Source: Cocleimonas flava
Lineage (GTDB): Bacteria > Pseudomonadota > Gammaproteobacteria > Thiotrichales > Thiotrichaceae
Reading direction: 5' to 3'
Length of the DNA: 64,000 bases
NCBI RefSeq assembly: GCF_004339015.1
Contig: NZ_SMFQ01000002.1
Coordinates: forward strand, 1,117,351 to 1,181,350
In this document: in pieces, positions 52,646 to 60,100 of the stretch
Numbering within the stretch: position 1 is the stretch's first letter
Layout of the letters: each line of letters begins with the position of its first letter
Made by a program: the position numbers and the translations under genes
The notes under the pieces: model-generated
Told to the model about the DNA's origin: nothing
Databases searched by the model: none
Seen by the model: only the letters and a program-made list of their open reading frames with translations

Positions 52646-53788
52646 TTAATCCATTCGATAGAGCATGGTTAATGACCTAATTTCATCAAAACTTTCACAG
52701 GTTTCTTTAAGTGCTTGAATGGTTTCACCAGGGAGCTGTGCATTTACAATGATTTCAAGTTCGATTTTACCCTTGATGTAGTGCAAATTAATATTATGTA
52801 CAGCCTGATCAATATTCAGCGTTTGCAACACTGGGTAGACCTTCACCATGAGCTCGTGGCGATTCGGTAATGTTTTGGATAACGAAGAAACCTCGTCATC
52901 TTCCGGGTCTATATGAACAGTAATATCATTCATTTCAGGAAAGTTACGGCGTAATTTAGTGATGACGCTATCCGCAATATGGTGCCCTTCCGAAACGCTT
53001 AAATAAGGATTTACCTGCACGTGAATATCACCTAAAACCGAATCTCCCATTTTTCGAGTTCGTAGCATGTGCATTTCTTCTACACCCTCTATCTCCCCGA
53101 TAAATGATTTGATTTCATCGGTTTTCTCAGGCTCCCATGCAGTATCCACCAGTTCCATGGTGCTATCCATAATGAGCTTTAAGCCCATGTAGAAAATCAT
53201 CATGGCGACAATGATCGCGGCTGCGGCATCAAGCCAGGGGATTTTTAAAAAGACACTGCCCGCAACACCGATCGCAACCAGGATTGAAGAGATCGCATCC
53301 GACCTGTGATGCCATGCATTCGCTTTTAACAGTTTGGAGTCGACTCGCTTGGCGACACTCATGGTGTAGTGGTAAAGACCTTCTTTGCTGATAATCGCAA
53401 GTGCTACAAAGAGTAACGCTAAAGGTTTCGGTTGCAATAATGTTTCGGGTTGCATTAAGCGGTTAATGGCATTCATCGCGATACCAATTGCAACAGAACC
53501 GAGAGCAATGCCAAGAATGACGGTTGCCACCGTTTCAAAGCGACCGTGCCCATAAGGATGGTCTTCATCTGCATCTTTAGAAGCTGCTTTTGCCGCAAAC
53601 AATACAACAAAGTCACTCGCTAAATCAGACAGTGTGTGAACACCATCTGCAATTAATGCTTGAGATTGTGCAAAAAAACCACCAAGCAATTGTGCGATAG
53701 ATAATAACGCATTAACTGCCACCCCTATGAGTGTTACATTGCGGGTGGCTGTATAGCGTGCTTGTTTTTTTTCTTGAGTTTCCGCCAT
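52646..53788 (-). CDS. Cation diffusion facilitator family transporter
   Basis: 380-aa metal-proton antiporter with six membrane helices (about 18-215) and a cytoplasmic ferredoxin-like C-terminal domain. The metal sites are visible: ADGVHTLSDLASDFVV (helix II), DHPYGHGRFETVA, and HHRSDAISSILVAIG (helix V). The cytosolic domain has VHIDPEDDEVSS-type residues. It would export Zn2+, Fe2+ or related divalent ions. The tail is longer than in E. coli FieF. It ends the unit BolA, TusA-like, CDF (9-10 bp gaps), linking metal and sulfur homeostasis. Confidence 0.94.
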   Translation of the reverse strand: MAETQEKKQARYTATRNVTLIGVAVNALLSIAQLLGGFFAQSQALIADGVHTLSDLASDFVVLFAAKAASKDADEDHPYGHGRFETVATVILGIALGSVAIGIAMNAINRLMQPETLLQPKPLALLFVALAIISKEGLYHYTMSVAKRVDSKLLKANAWHHRSDAISSILVAIGVAGSVFLKIPWLDAAAAIIVAMMIFYMGLKLIMDSTMELVDTAWEPEKTDEIKSFIGEIEGVEEMHMLRTRKMGDSVLGDIHVQVNPYLSVSEGHHIADSVITKLRRNFPEMNDITVHIDPEDDEVSSLSKTLPNRHELMVKVYPVLQTLNIDQAVHNINLHYIKGKIELEIIVNAQLPGETIQALKETCESFDEIRSLTMLYRMD

Positions 53789-53797
53789 TGGACGTTT

Positions 53798-54061
53798 TTA
53801 GCTGTCGAGGCAGATCTGGACTAGAATGTGATACTCATCATCTTTTTCGTATTTTTCGATGACTTTATGGCCGTGCACTTTGGACCAGGCAGGGATATCA
53901 TATAACGTGCCAGGGTCCGTACATTTTACTGCTAGATAGTCACCGTCTGCTTCTGGTCCTAATTCAACGATTTTTTTTTGTACTTTAATCACCGGCATTG
54001 GGCAAAGTAAATGCCGCGCATCCAGATCATGTGTCGTTATATTTTCGTTATTCGAGGTCAT
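53798..54061 (-). CDS. TusA-like sulfurtransferase
   Basis: 87-aa small protein with the TusA hallmark DARHLLCPMPVIKVQKKI, whose C-P-x-P Cys would carry a persulfide. The body is YLAVKCTDPGTLYDIPAWSK, then HKVIEKYEKDDEYHILV, the typical alpha/beta two-layer fold. True TusA donates sulfur to tRNA 2-thiouridine synthesis; paralogues serve sulfur oxidation or molybdenum cofactor pathways. Which applies is not clear; location between bolA and a metal transporter is not the classical tusA context. Confidence 0.92.
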   Translation of the reverse strand: MTSNNENITTHDLDARHLLCPMPVIKVQKKIVELGPEADGDYLAVKCTDPGTLYDIPAWSKVHGHKVIEKYEKDDEYHILVQICLDS

Positions 54062-54070
54062 TTTTATTTA

Positions 54071-54304
54071 CTACGCTTCGTCTGGTGTTTTTGCCGTAAT
54101 TGTAAGCGCATGTAATTCACCCGATGTAATTGCTGAATTTACTGCCGCGTATACCGCTTGGTGGCGTTTTAAAGTATTTAGCCCTTCAAACGTATCACTA
54201 ATTACTGTCGTTTCGTATTTGTAGCCATCACCATCCACGGTTACAGTTGCACCTGGAATGCCTGTTTCGATGAGTTTGGTTACATCTTCGTTGCTAATAC
54301 TCAT
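54071..54304 (-). CDS. BolA/IbaG family protein
   Basis: 77-aa protein with the BolA fold: MSISNEDVTKLIETGIPGAT, then VTVDGDGYKYETTVISDTFEGL and LKRHQAVYAAVNSAITSGELHALTI. The sequence is closer to the IbaG/YrbA subgroup (short, with E-L-H-A-L-T-I end) than to stress BolA. These proteins bind monothiol glutaredoxins and 2Fe-2S clusters. It begins a three-gene unit with the TusA-like and CDF genes, 9 bp upstream of the TusA-like gene. Confidence 0.93.
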   Translation of the reverse strand: MSISNEDVTKLIETGIPGATVTVDGDGYKYETTVISDTFEGLNTLKRHQAVYAAVNSAITSGELHALTITAKTPDEA

Positions 54305-54454
54305 TTTTATCCTTAATACTGAAAGTTCTAAAAAAATCTAAAAAACAATGCGCTAGATTATAAGTTACCTAAGTCTAGATTTATAGCTGTACCTAAGTTA
54401 TCGATCGTTTGAGGTAGTTCTCTAAATATTATTAAGACAATAAGGTATTGAAAA

Positions 54455-54485
54455 CACACCCCCCTACTTTAAGCGACTTTTTATT
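54455..54485 (+). repeat. C-rich dispersed repeat downstream of the ExbB/D-like operon
   Basis: ACACACCCCCCTACTTTAAG, then CGACTTTTTATT: perfect core with GC step and T-run. It is about 55 bp after the stop of the last gene of the ExbB/ExbD-like trio. Confidence 0.87.
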
Positions 54486-54539
54486 TTGCTGTTTAAAATG
54501 AGCGAAGGAATTTATACAGGCCTCAGACTCTTTTTTACG

Positions 54540-55031
54540 CTATTTTTTTGGAGGGAGTCGCTTTCGTGGAGCATTACGGAAACCCAGTTTCATATTACCC
54601 CCAATACTGACACCGCTTTGCCCTGAACTTTGATCGTACAAAAGCCCGATTTGTCTTCTGCCTTGGGAAATTCTGCGTTTGGTATCAAATAGTTTTTTAT
54701 GTAATTCCCGTGAATAAGCTAATACATAAGACCGTGGAGGCCCATTATCTTCCGGTCTAACCCATAAATGTATATTGCCTTCGATATCTTTTAATGGGTT
54801 AGGTTCCTGAATATCTGCACTGATGAGTTCAAATTGTGTTGGTAAGGTTTGATCTGAAGGCCAGCCTTTGCTTTCCTGAAGTCCTGTCCAATGTAAAAAG
54901 TAAACAAGCGGCAGCAACATAGCCAGAATAATTTTACTTAACACCGAGAGTCGCTTGCCAAAGCCCAACCATGCAACAAAAACAATAAGACTGATATAAC
55001 TGATGCTTATAAGAATGAGATAGCTATTCAT
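54540..55031 (-). CDS. Membrane protein of ExbB/ExbD-like trio, unrecognised
   Basis: 163-aa protein with two N-terminal hydrophobic segments (about 4-22 and 31-49) and a soluble part: DIEGNIHLWVRPEDNGPPRS, then AYSRELHKKLFDTKRRISQG, and a basic tail ending RKRLPPKK. The soluble part resembles, loosely, the beta domain of the preceding ExbD-like protein (both have a D/N-I-x-L-W-x-R-x-P core). Family unknown. Its start overlaps the upstream stop by 4 bp, so it is translated with the ExbB/ExbD-like genes. Confidence 0.8.
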   Translation of the reverse strand: MNSYLILISISYISLIVFVAWLGFGKRLSVLSKIILAMLLPLVYFLHWTGLQESKGWPSDQTLPTQFELISADIQEPNPLKDIEGNIHLWVRPEDNGPPRSYVLAYSRELHKKLFDTKRRISQGRRQIGLLYDQSSGQSGVSIGGNMKLGFRNAPRKRLPPKK

Positions 55032-55687
55032 TCTGGCTTACCTAACATTGCATCAGGTATCAGTGAAGGCATGTGATCCAGAGAATAGGGCGTTAATTCA
55101 ATCGGTAGTTTACTAATGTTGTGTACGCTGCCATCTTCTTTAATGGTGAATCTTACGGCGGTCTTTTCCTGATTCACTTTATCCAGGTTTATGGTTTGTC
55201 GGTAGACAGTTTCGTACTTGGGGTTAATTCGATCGACACGAATATCCACCGGAACTGGTTCGCGAGATTTCTTCGTGTAGTAAAAAAGATTGACGATGTA
55301 TTCGCCTGCATTGCGTTTGCGGATGGTGATGATTTCCTGATTGATGGGATGGATTTCCTCTTTACCATCTATCATCAAGGTGTCATTGAGTTCGCCCCTA
55401 TCATCACGCTCTAAATGTAACCAGCCTGTTTCTTTTTCCAGATATGAAACAGTATGACCGGTAGGTGCTCGCATCCATAAATCGATGTCATCTTCGAGAT
55501 CTTGTGGCCAGGTGGCAGAAATAATGTACTCGGCTTGTTTTTCGACTTTGGCTTGATCCGCTTTCGGGTTGATAAACAATAGACTGACTAAAAATAAAAA
55601 GCTGAAGCCCATTAAGGTATTGAAAAGCAGGTCTATGAAAGGATCTACTTTGGGTGTATTTCGGCTTTGCTTATAGAGGCTTGGCAT
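55028..55687 (-). CDS. ExbD/TolR-like protein with beta-rich periplasmic domain
   Basis: 219-aa protein with a single membrane helix near the N-terminus containing an acidic residue just before or in it (KVDPFIDLLFNTLMGFSFLF), the position of the proton-path Asp in ExbD/TolR. The rest is not the usual ExbD domain. It starts DDIDLWMRAPTGHTVSYLEK and continues with NAGEYIVNLFYYTKKS, reminiscent of DUF2135-type beta domains. It probably forms a proton-driven motor with the MotA/TolQ/ExbB-like protein encoded 3 bp upstream. Confidence 0.78.
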   Translation of the reverse strand: MPSLYKQSRNTPKVDPFIDLLFNTLMGFSFLFLVSLLFINPKADQAKVEKQAEYIISATWPQDLEDDIDLWMRAPTGHTVSYLEKETGWLHLERDDRGELNDTLMIDGKEEIHPINQEIITIRKRNAGEYIVNLFYYTKKSREPVPVDIRVDRINPKYETVYRQTINLDKVNQEKTAVRFTIKEDGSVHNISKLPIELTPYSLDHMPSLIPDAMLGKPE

Positions 55688-55690
55688 GGT

Positions 55691-56338
55691 CTATTGCTTG
55701 GGTGTTTGCATCCCCAGTTCTATAATTTTACTCACTAGGGTATCTGCACAACGGTCTAACCATTGGCACTGAAGACTCACCAACAAGCCGCAGCCTAAGC
55801 CAGAAAGCGTGGTATAGAGGGCGACCTGCATGCCACTCCCCATCGTACCCAGAAGCTGTTGTAAGGCTTGAATATCATTGTCCTTAAGTTGGTAAACGGT
55901 ACTTAGCATTAGGACGAAACCGATTACTGTGCCGATTAATCCCAGCCGCATTAACACGTCAGAAAAGAACCAGCCATTGACATGCCCCCGATGAATTTTC
56001 TCGATAAGTCTCGCAAGTAACGGTTCTGATTCATTGTGAGCTTGTTGCCGCTGGAAATGTAATAACGAGAGATGCTCCGACGCCCAACTCTTGTCAATCT
56101 TGCCATCATCTGAGTAATTTTGGGTGAACTGTAGTTGCCTGGAAAGTTGCCAGGAGGCAAATCCTAAGTAGAGAGTAATGATGATGAATAAAAGTAAAAT
56201 GATAGAAGAAAGATAGGTGATATCGTTTTCTACCAGTTGTTGAAATAGACCGAAGTCCCAGAGTAAATAACTACTGAATAGAATTACGCCGGTCATTAGT
56301 AACCAGCCATAGAAAGGGTAGTAGCTATCACGTGTCAT
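55691..56338 (-). CDS. MotA/TolQ/ExbB-type proton channel protein
   Basis: 215-aa membrane protein with two early hydrophobic segments (about 9-30, 40-62), a cytoplasmic loop (RQQAHNESEPLLARLIEKIH), and the conserved pair of channel helices: MRLGLIGTVIGFVLMLSTVY and MGSGMQVALYTTLSGLGCGL. These match the MotA_ExbB family core. It would use the proton gradient to move a partner protein. No TonB, TolA or flagellar gene is nearby, so the trio at 54.5-56.3 kb is a non-classical motor. It is the first gene of the operon. Confidence 0.87.
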   Translation of the reverse strand: MTRDSYYPFYGWLLMTGVILFSSYLLWDFGLFQQLVENDITYLSSIILLLFIIITLYLGFASWQLSRQLQFTQNYSDDGKIDKSWASEHLSLLHFQRQQAHNESEPLLARLIEKIHRGHVNGWFFSDVLMRLGLIGTVIGFVLMLSTVYQLKDNDIQALQQLLGTMGSGMQVALYTTLSGLGCGLLVSLQCQWLDRCADTLVSKIIELGMQTPKQ

Positions 56339-56486
56339 AACAGAGCCTTTGGTTTTAAAGTGTAAAAATCAAGCTTGTATTGCCATTAAGACTAGCAAAT
56401 GGTCGTTCGCTTCTCCTATTTATTATTATGAATATAACGATAGATTTTTTAGAAGATGTTTCATAGGTGTGGTTAAAAAGGACCAT

Positions 56487-56517
56487 AAAAAAAGGCTGAC
56501 AAACGCCAGCCTTTTTT
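56487..56517 (-). terminator. Rho-independent terminator of exported rhodanese gene
   Basis: Stem AAAAAAAGGCTG / CAGCCTTTTTT with an 8-nt loop and T-run on both strands. It lies 17 bp after the rhodanese stop codon. Confidence 0.9.
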
Positions 56518-56533
56518 GTGAATATAACGTCTA

Positions 56534-57247
56534 TTACTTAGCCGTTGATAATCCAAGAATTTCCCAGTCTTGCATACCTCCACGGTAGTATTTGATTCTG
56601 TCAGCTGGGTAACCGAATTTTCTTAATGCAGCGATACTTGCAGGAGACTGTCCACACCACATGCCGTTACAGAACATGACCAGTGTTTTCGCGTCGGTGA
56701 AGTCGAATACTTCAGAGGTGTCGCCGTTTGCGATGGCTTCATCAACATCAACGTCGTCTTTACCGTCTGCTAATTTAACACCAAACTGCTCAGTCATAAC
56801 CTTCATAATGCCTTCGGTTGTTGCACCTTTGCTTGGTGTTAATTCAACCCAGGATACGTTTATTGCACCAGGGATAGTTCCTTTTGCAACCCAATCCGGT
56901 GTACGTGAATCAACAAGCATGATGTTCTTGTCACCTTTACTCATCTTATCTGCGTAATCGATAACTTCTACTTCACCGATAGTCTGGATGCCTTTACCCA
57001 GACTCATTGGCTGGATACAAAAAGGAGGACAAGGACGTGAAGTCTTAGCAAAAGCAGGATTAACAGTATTTGCATTATCCTGAACGCGCATAATTTTCGT
57101 TTCTTTGCCTTTATGCATCACAGTAACGCTTTCTAATTTTGGCGTAATGTTTACTGGTTTACCATGTGATGCTGCTTGAGCAGATGTTACCGCTACAGTT
57201 AAACCGGCAGTTACGAATAATGCAGTTAGGGTTTTTGATAATTTCAT
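56534..57247 (-). CDS. Exported rhodanese-like protein
   Basis: 237-aa protein with a signal peptide (cut after AQAA, about residue 26). An N-terminal region contains a C-P-P-F-C motif (SRPCPPFCIQPM), and a rhodanese domain follows (about 90-235): MLVDSRTPDWVAKGTIPGAI and active-site MFCNGMWCGQSPASI with Cys193 and a second Cys at 198. The C-x-x-x-C pair upstream might bind metal or accept sulfur. It is monocistronic, with its own terminator and a GAGGAGAAA Shine-Dalgarno. The sulfur substrate is unknown. Confidence 0.9.
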   Translation of the reverse strand: MKLSKTLTALFVTAGLTVAVTSAQAASHGKPVNITPKLESVTVMHKGKETKIMRVQDNANTVNPAFAKTSRPCPPFCIQPMSLGKGIQTIGEVEVIDYADKMSKGDKNIMLVDSRTPDWVAKGTIPGAINVSWVELTPSKGATTEGIMKVMTEQFGVKLADGKDDVDVDEAIANGDTSEVFDFTDAKTLVMFCNGMWCGQSPASIAALRKFGYPADRIKYYRGGMQDWEILGLSTAK

Positions 57248-57358
57248 AAAGTTTCTCCTCCTAGGGATATCTTAAGGGCACACTATATCTAAATCGTGTT
57301 TTTATTTTAATACGTAATTATACGAAGAAAAGCATGGGTTGCTGTTCAGGGTATTGGG

Positions 57359-57571
57359 TTAGTCGCAGTCAGGCTCTTCGTCTTCTTCGACTTCAGTTTC
57401 TTCCTCATTATCATCTTCTTCTTTCTTGGTTTCCTCTGCAGCATCACTAGTTGCTTCAGAGGTAGCTTCAGCTTTTTTTTCTTTATCTGAGTGGCTAGCA
57501 GCGTAAGCGGGGGTAAAGGCTAGTAGCATCGATAATATAAGAAGAGATATAAGGTTTATAGTTTTAGTCAT
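57359..57571 (-). CDS. Small exported acidic protein
   Basis: 70-aa product with a signal peptide (residues 1 to about 25, ending PAYAASH) and a mature part of about 45 residues composed mostly of E, D, K, A and T: AASHSDKEKKAEATSEATSD, then a run of Glu/Asp and one final Cys (EEPDCD). No fold is expected. It could buffer cations or metals in the periplasm. I do not recognise a family. It lies upstream of the exported rhodanese gene on the same strand with a 111-bp gap. Confidence 0.7.
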   Translation of the reverse strand: MTKTINLISLLILSMLLAFTPAYAASHSDKEKKAEATSEATSDAAEETKKEEDDNEEETEVEEDEEPDCD

Positions 57572-57682
57572 AAAAATTCTCTATGGAAAATATTTATCCA
57601 ACCAATAAAAAATATCATGCCTATCGTTCAAATTCAAGCAGCCCTTGGCATACTGTAAAAATAATAAACATTAAGTATGAAA

Positions 57683-57698
57683 AATTATCATGATAATT
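57683..57698. promoter_or_regulatory. Perfect 16-bp palindrome upstream of the acidic protein gene
   Basis: AATTATCATGATAATT, a perfect dyad of two ATTATC/GATAAT half-sites, about 110 bp upstream of the start at 57571. The half-sites resemble the GATAAT hexamers of Fur boxes, though spacing differs from the classic 19-bp box. It could be an operator; no direct evidence. Confidence 0.35.
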
Positions 57699-57788
57699 GG
57701 CGGTGAAGTACAGGAGAAATTAGCCTGACATCGCTCTCGTAAAGCTTTTTTGTTGGTTATTGGATAACGCTTCTATTTGCGGTTTTAT

Positions 57789-57817
57789 AAAAAAACGCCT
57801 CAAAGTAGGGGGGTGGC
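57789..57817 (-). repeat. G-rich dispersed repeat downstream of dtd
   Basis: An A-run, CGCCTC, then AAAGTAGGGGGGTGGC. It is about 45 bp beyond the dtd stop; on the minus strand the C-rich core and T-run follow the gene. No copy is found from here to the right edge. Confidence 0.9.
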
Positions 57818-57862
57818 TTAAAGATTAAGCGTCTAAGTGTTTAGGTCGTTTTGATAGTTCAC

Positions 57863-58300
57863 TTATTTCTTAAGCCAAAAAGTAACGGGGCCGTCATTGC
57901 ACAAGCTGACTTTCATGTCTGCGCCAAATTGTCCCGTTTGTAGTTTGGACACTTTATTGGAAGCGATTGAAACGAAATAATCGAATAATTCATTTCCAAG
58001 TTGTGGTGGGGCTGCTGAAGCAAAGCTTGGCCTTGTGCCCTTTTGAGTATTGGCGGGTAGCGTAAATTGTGGAACCACCAACAGACTGCCAGTAATGTCT
58101 AAAAGCGAAAGATTCATCTTCCCGATTTCGTCTTCGAAAATTCTAAAATTCAGAATTTTATCTAAAAGGTTTTTAGCGTTTTCCTCAGTATCCTCTTTCT
58201 CTACACCTAAGAGAAGAAGGATACCTTGATCGATCTTGGCTATTTCTTTATCTTCAACGACAACATTTGCATGAGTAACGCGCTGGATTAAACCAATCAA
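57863..58300 (-). CDS. dtd: D-aminoacyl-tRNA deacylase
   Basis: 145-aa proofreading enzyme that frees tRNA from D-amino acids and glycine. Motifs: MIGLIQRVTHANVVVEDKEI, LGVEKEDTEENAKNLLDKIL, the catalytic segment SLLVVPQFTLPANTQKGTRP (S-Q-x-T-L type, here P-Q-F-T-L), and the C-terminal GPVTFWL cross-subunit G-P-V-T-F. Length is typical. It overlaps the pip stop by 4 bp, so the two are co-translated. Confidence 0.96.
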   Translation of the reverse strand: MIGLIQRVTHANVVVEDKEIAKIDQGILLLLGVEKEDTEENAKNLLDKILNFRIFEDEIGKMNLSLLDITGSLLVVPQFTLPANTQKGTRPSFASAAPPQLGNELFDYFVSIASNKVSKLQTGQFGADMKVSLCNDGPVTFWLKK

Positions 58301-59250
58301 TTTTGAAGCAACTTTATCATGTCGTTGCCGGCTTTAATCAAGGCTGCAGTGATGCCTTGTTCGCCTGCAGAATGACCAGCACTTTGAACCACAAAAAATT
58401 CAGATTTAGGCCAGGCTTTGTGTAAATCGTAACCTTGCTTGATAGGACAAATCATGTCGTATCTACCGTGTACAATGAAGCCTGGTATATCCTGAAGGCG
58501 ATCCATATTGTTCAGGATCTGGTTTTCTTCTAAAAACCCATTACTCATAAAGTAATGCGTTTCAATACGGGAGATGCCCATGGCATTTTTAGGGTCGTGG
58601 TATTTTTTGATTCCAGATGGGCTAGGTTGCAAGGTTGCTGCTCTGGCTTCCCAAAGCGACCATGCTTTGGCTGCTCCCATTTTTGCTATTTCATTATCGC
58701 CATTCAAGCGCTTGTGATACGCAAGTAAGAAGTTGTCTCTTTCTTCTTCTGGAATAGGCTCGACAAAGTCTTCCCAATAATCAGGGAAAATCTGGCTGGC
58801 ACCTTCTTGATAAAACCAGCTAATTTCTTTTGGTGTACTAAAGAAAATACCCCGAAGAATCAGACCTAGAACATTTTCTGTGTGCGTTTGAGCATAAACC
58901 AAAGATAGAGTACTTCCCCACGACCCACCAGAAACGACCCACTTATCTATATTTAATTCATTACGAATTTTTTCGATATCAGAGACCAGGTCTTGAGTGG
59001 TGTTGTTATCAATCGATGCATGCGGAGTTGATCTGCCACAACCTCGCTGATCAAAAAGAATGATCCAGTATTTTTCAGGATCAAAGAATTGGCGGTGTAC
59101 CTCACCACATCCTGCACCTGGGCCACCATGCAAGAAGATGACTGGAATGCCGTCAGGATTTCCGCACTCCTCTACATAGATTTTATGTTGATCTCCAACA
59201 TCTAGATAAAAATGGCGGTTTTCATGGATAGGTGGGAATAGTTCACTCAT
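58297..59250 (-). CDS. pip: Proline iminopeptidase
   Basis: 317-aa alpha/beta hydrolase that removes N-terminal proline from peptides. Visible are FLHGGPGAGC (oxyanion HGGPG, 41-45), LFDQRGCGRSTPH, the nucleophile VSGGSWGSTLSL with Ser110, WSLWEARAATL, VHGRYDMICP (acid) and SAGHSAGEQG with the catalytic His. All match prolyl aminopeptidase family S33. It precedes dtd and is divergent from ttcA, with 36 bp between the start codons. Confidence 0.96.
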   Translation of the reverse strand: MSELFPPIHENRHFYLDVGDQHKIYVEECGNPDGIPVIFLHGGPGAGCGEVHRQFFDPEKYWIILFDQRGCGRSTPHASIDNNTTQDLVSDIEKIRNELNIDKWVVSGGSWGSTLSLVYAQTHTENVLGLILRGIFFSTPKEISWFYQEGASQIFPDYWEDFVEPIPEEERDNFLLAYHKRLNGDNEIAKMGAAKAWSLWEARAATLQPSPSGIKKYHDPKNAMGISRIETHYFMSNGFLEENQILNNMDRLQDIPGFIVHGRYDMICPIKQGYDLHKAWPKSEFFVVQSAGHSAGEQGITAALIKAGNDMIKLLQN

Positions 59251-59286
59251 TACTTAGAGATGTCCTTAACATTTAGGTGAAGTTTT

Positions 59287-60060
59287 ATGCATAATACCGT
59301 TATGACAAAGAATCGTAAATCTATACCGAGCATTGACTTGCCTAAAAAGCTTCGAAAGAACGCGGGAAAGGCGATAGTTGACTTTGAGATGATCAAAGAA
59401 GGTGACAAAGTATTATTAGGCCTGTCTGGCGGCAAAGACTCATTGAGCTTATTGCATTTGTTACTGCATTTTCAACGACATGCGCCTATTAAATTTGATG
59501 TTGGGGCAATGACTGTTGACCCTCAATCTGGCGAGTATGACCCCTCTCCTTTGATTCCTTATTTGGAAGAAGTCGGAGTTGAATATTTCTTTAAGCAAGA
59601 GCCCATTCTGGAAATGGCAGATGATCACATGAATGGTGATTCATATTGTTCATTTTGTTCGCGAATCAAACGCGGAGTGATGTATAGCACCGCCAGAGAA
59701 AACGGATATAACGTTATTGCTTTAGGGCAACATCTGGATGATTTGGCTGAAAGCTTTTTAATGTCTGCATTTCATGGCGGTAAACTCAAAACAATGAAGG
59801 CGCATTATGTGAATGATGACGCTGACCTTAGAATCATTCGTCCTTTGGTTTATGTGCGTGAAAAAGAATTAGCGAGTTTTGCAAAAGAGCAAGAGTTACC
59901 CGTGATTATGGAAAATTGCCCAGCGTGTTTTTCTATGCCTACTCAACGAGAAAGCATGAAGCAGTTATTGGCTCAACAAGAGCAGCAAGTGGATAATTTA
60001 TTTGGGACTTTATTAACGACAATGAAACCGTTAATGAGTGTGGGATTACCAAAGGTATAA
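59287..60060 (+). CDS. ttcA: tRNA 2-thiocytidine(32) synthetase TtcA
   Basis: 257-aa iron-sulfur PP-loop ATPase that thiolates cytidine 32 of tRNA. The PP-loop is LLGLSGGKDSLSLLHLL (Ser47 onward). The cluster/catalytic cysteines are DSYCSFCSRIKRGVMY (Cys121, Cys124) and ENCPACFSMP (Cys211, Cys214), with ALGQHLDDLAESFLMSAFHG between. It is shorter than E. coli TtcA (about 310 aa), mainly at the C-terminus. Met6 is an alternative start. A perfect 14-bp inverted repeat spans its stop codon. Confidence 0.94.
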   Translation: MHNTVMTKNRKSIPSIDLPKKLRKNAGKAIVDFEMIKEGDKVLLGLSGGKDSLSLLHLLLHFQRHAPIKFDVGAMTVDPQSGEYDPSPLIPYLEEVGVEYFFKQEPILEMADDHMNGDSYCSFCSRIKRGVMYSTARENGYNVIALGQHLDDLAESFLMSAFHGGKLKTMKAHYVNDDADLRIIRPLVYVREKELASFAKEQELPVIMENCPACFSMPTQRESMKQLLAQQEQQVDNLFGTLLTTMKPLMSVGLPKV

Positions 60061-60076
60061 CTACCTTTGGTAATCC
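60043..60076. repeat. 14-bp inverted repeat spanning the ttcA stop codon
   Basis: GGATTACCAAAGGT and its exact complement ACCTTTGGTAATCC, separated by ATAACT; the stop codon lies in the loop. There is no T-run, so it is not a standard rho-independent terminator. It may protect the mRNA 3' end or act on the lipoprotein gene transcript converging from the right. Confidence 0.75.
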
Positions 60077-60100
60077 AGTATTGAATTTCTTATAAATTGC

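Noticed and set aside
1505..57817. G6 runs of the dispersed repeat as G-quadruplexes
   Set aside because: Each copy has one G-tract only, so an intramolecular quadruplex cannot form; paired copies have the tracts on opposite strands.
1505..57817. Dispersed repeat as simply a set of rho-independent terminators
   Set aside because: Single copies lack a useful stem, occur in both orientations, sit in start regions and inside genes; only the facing pairs make terminator hairpins.
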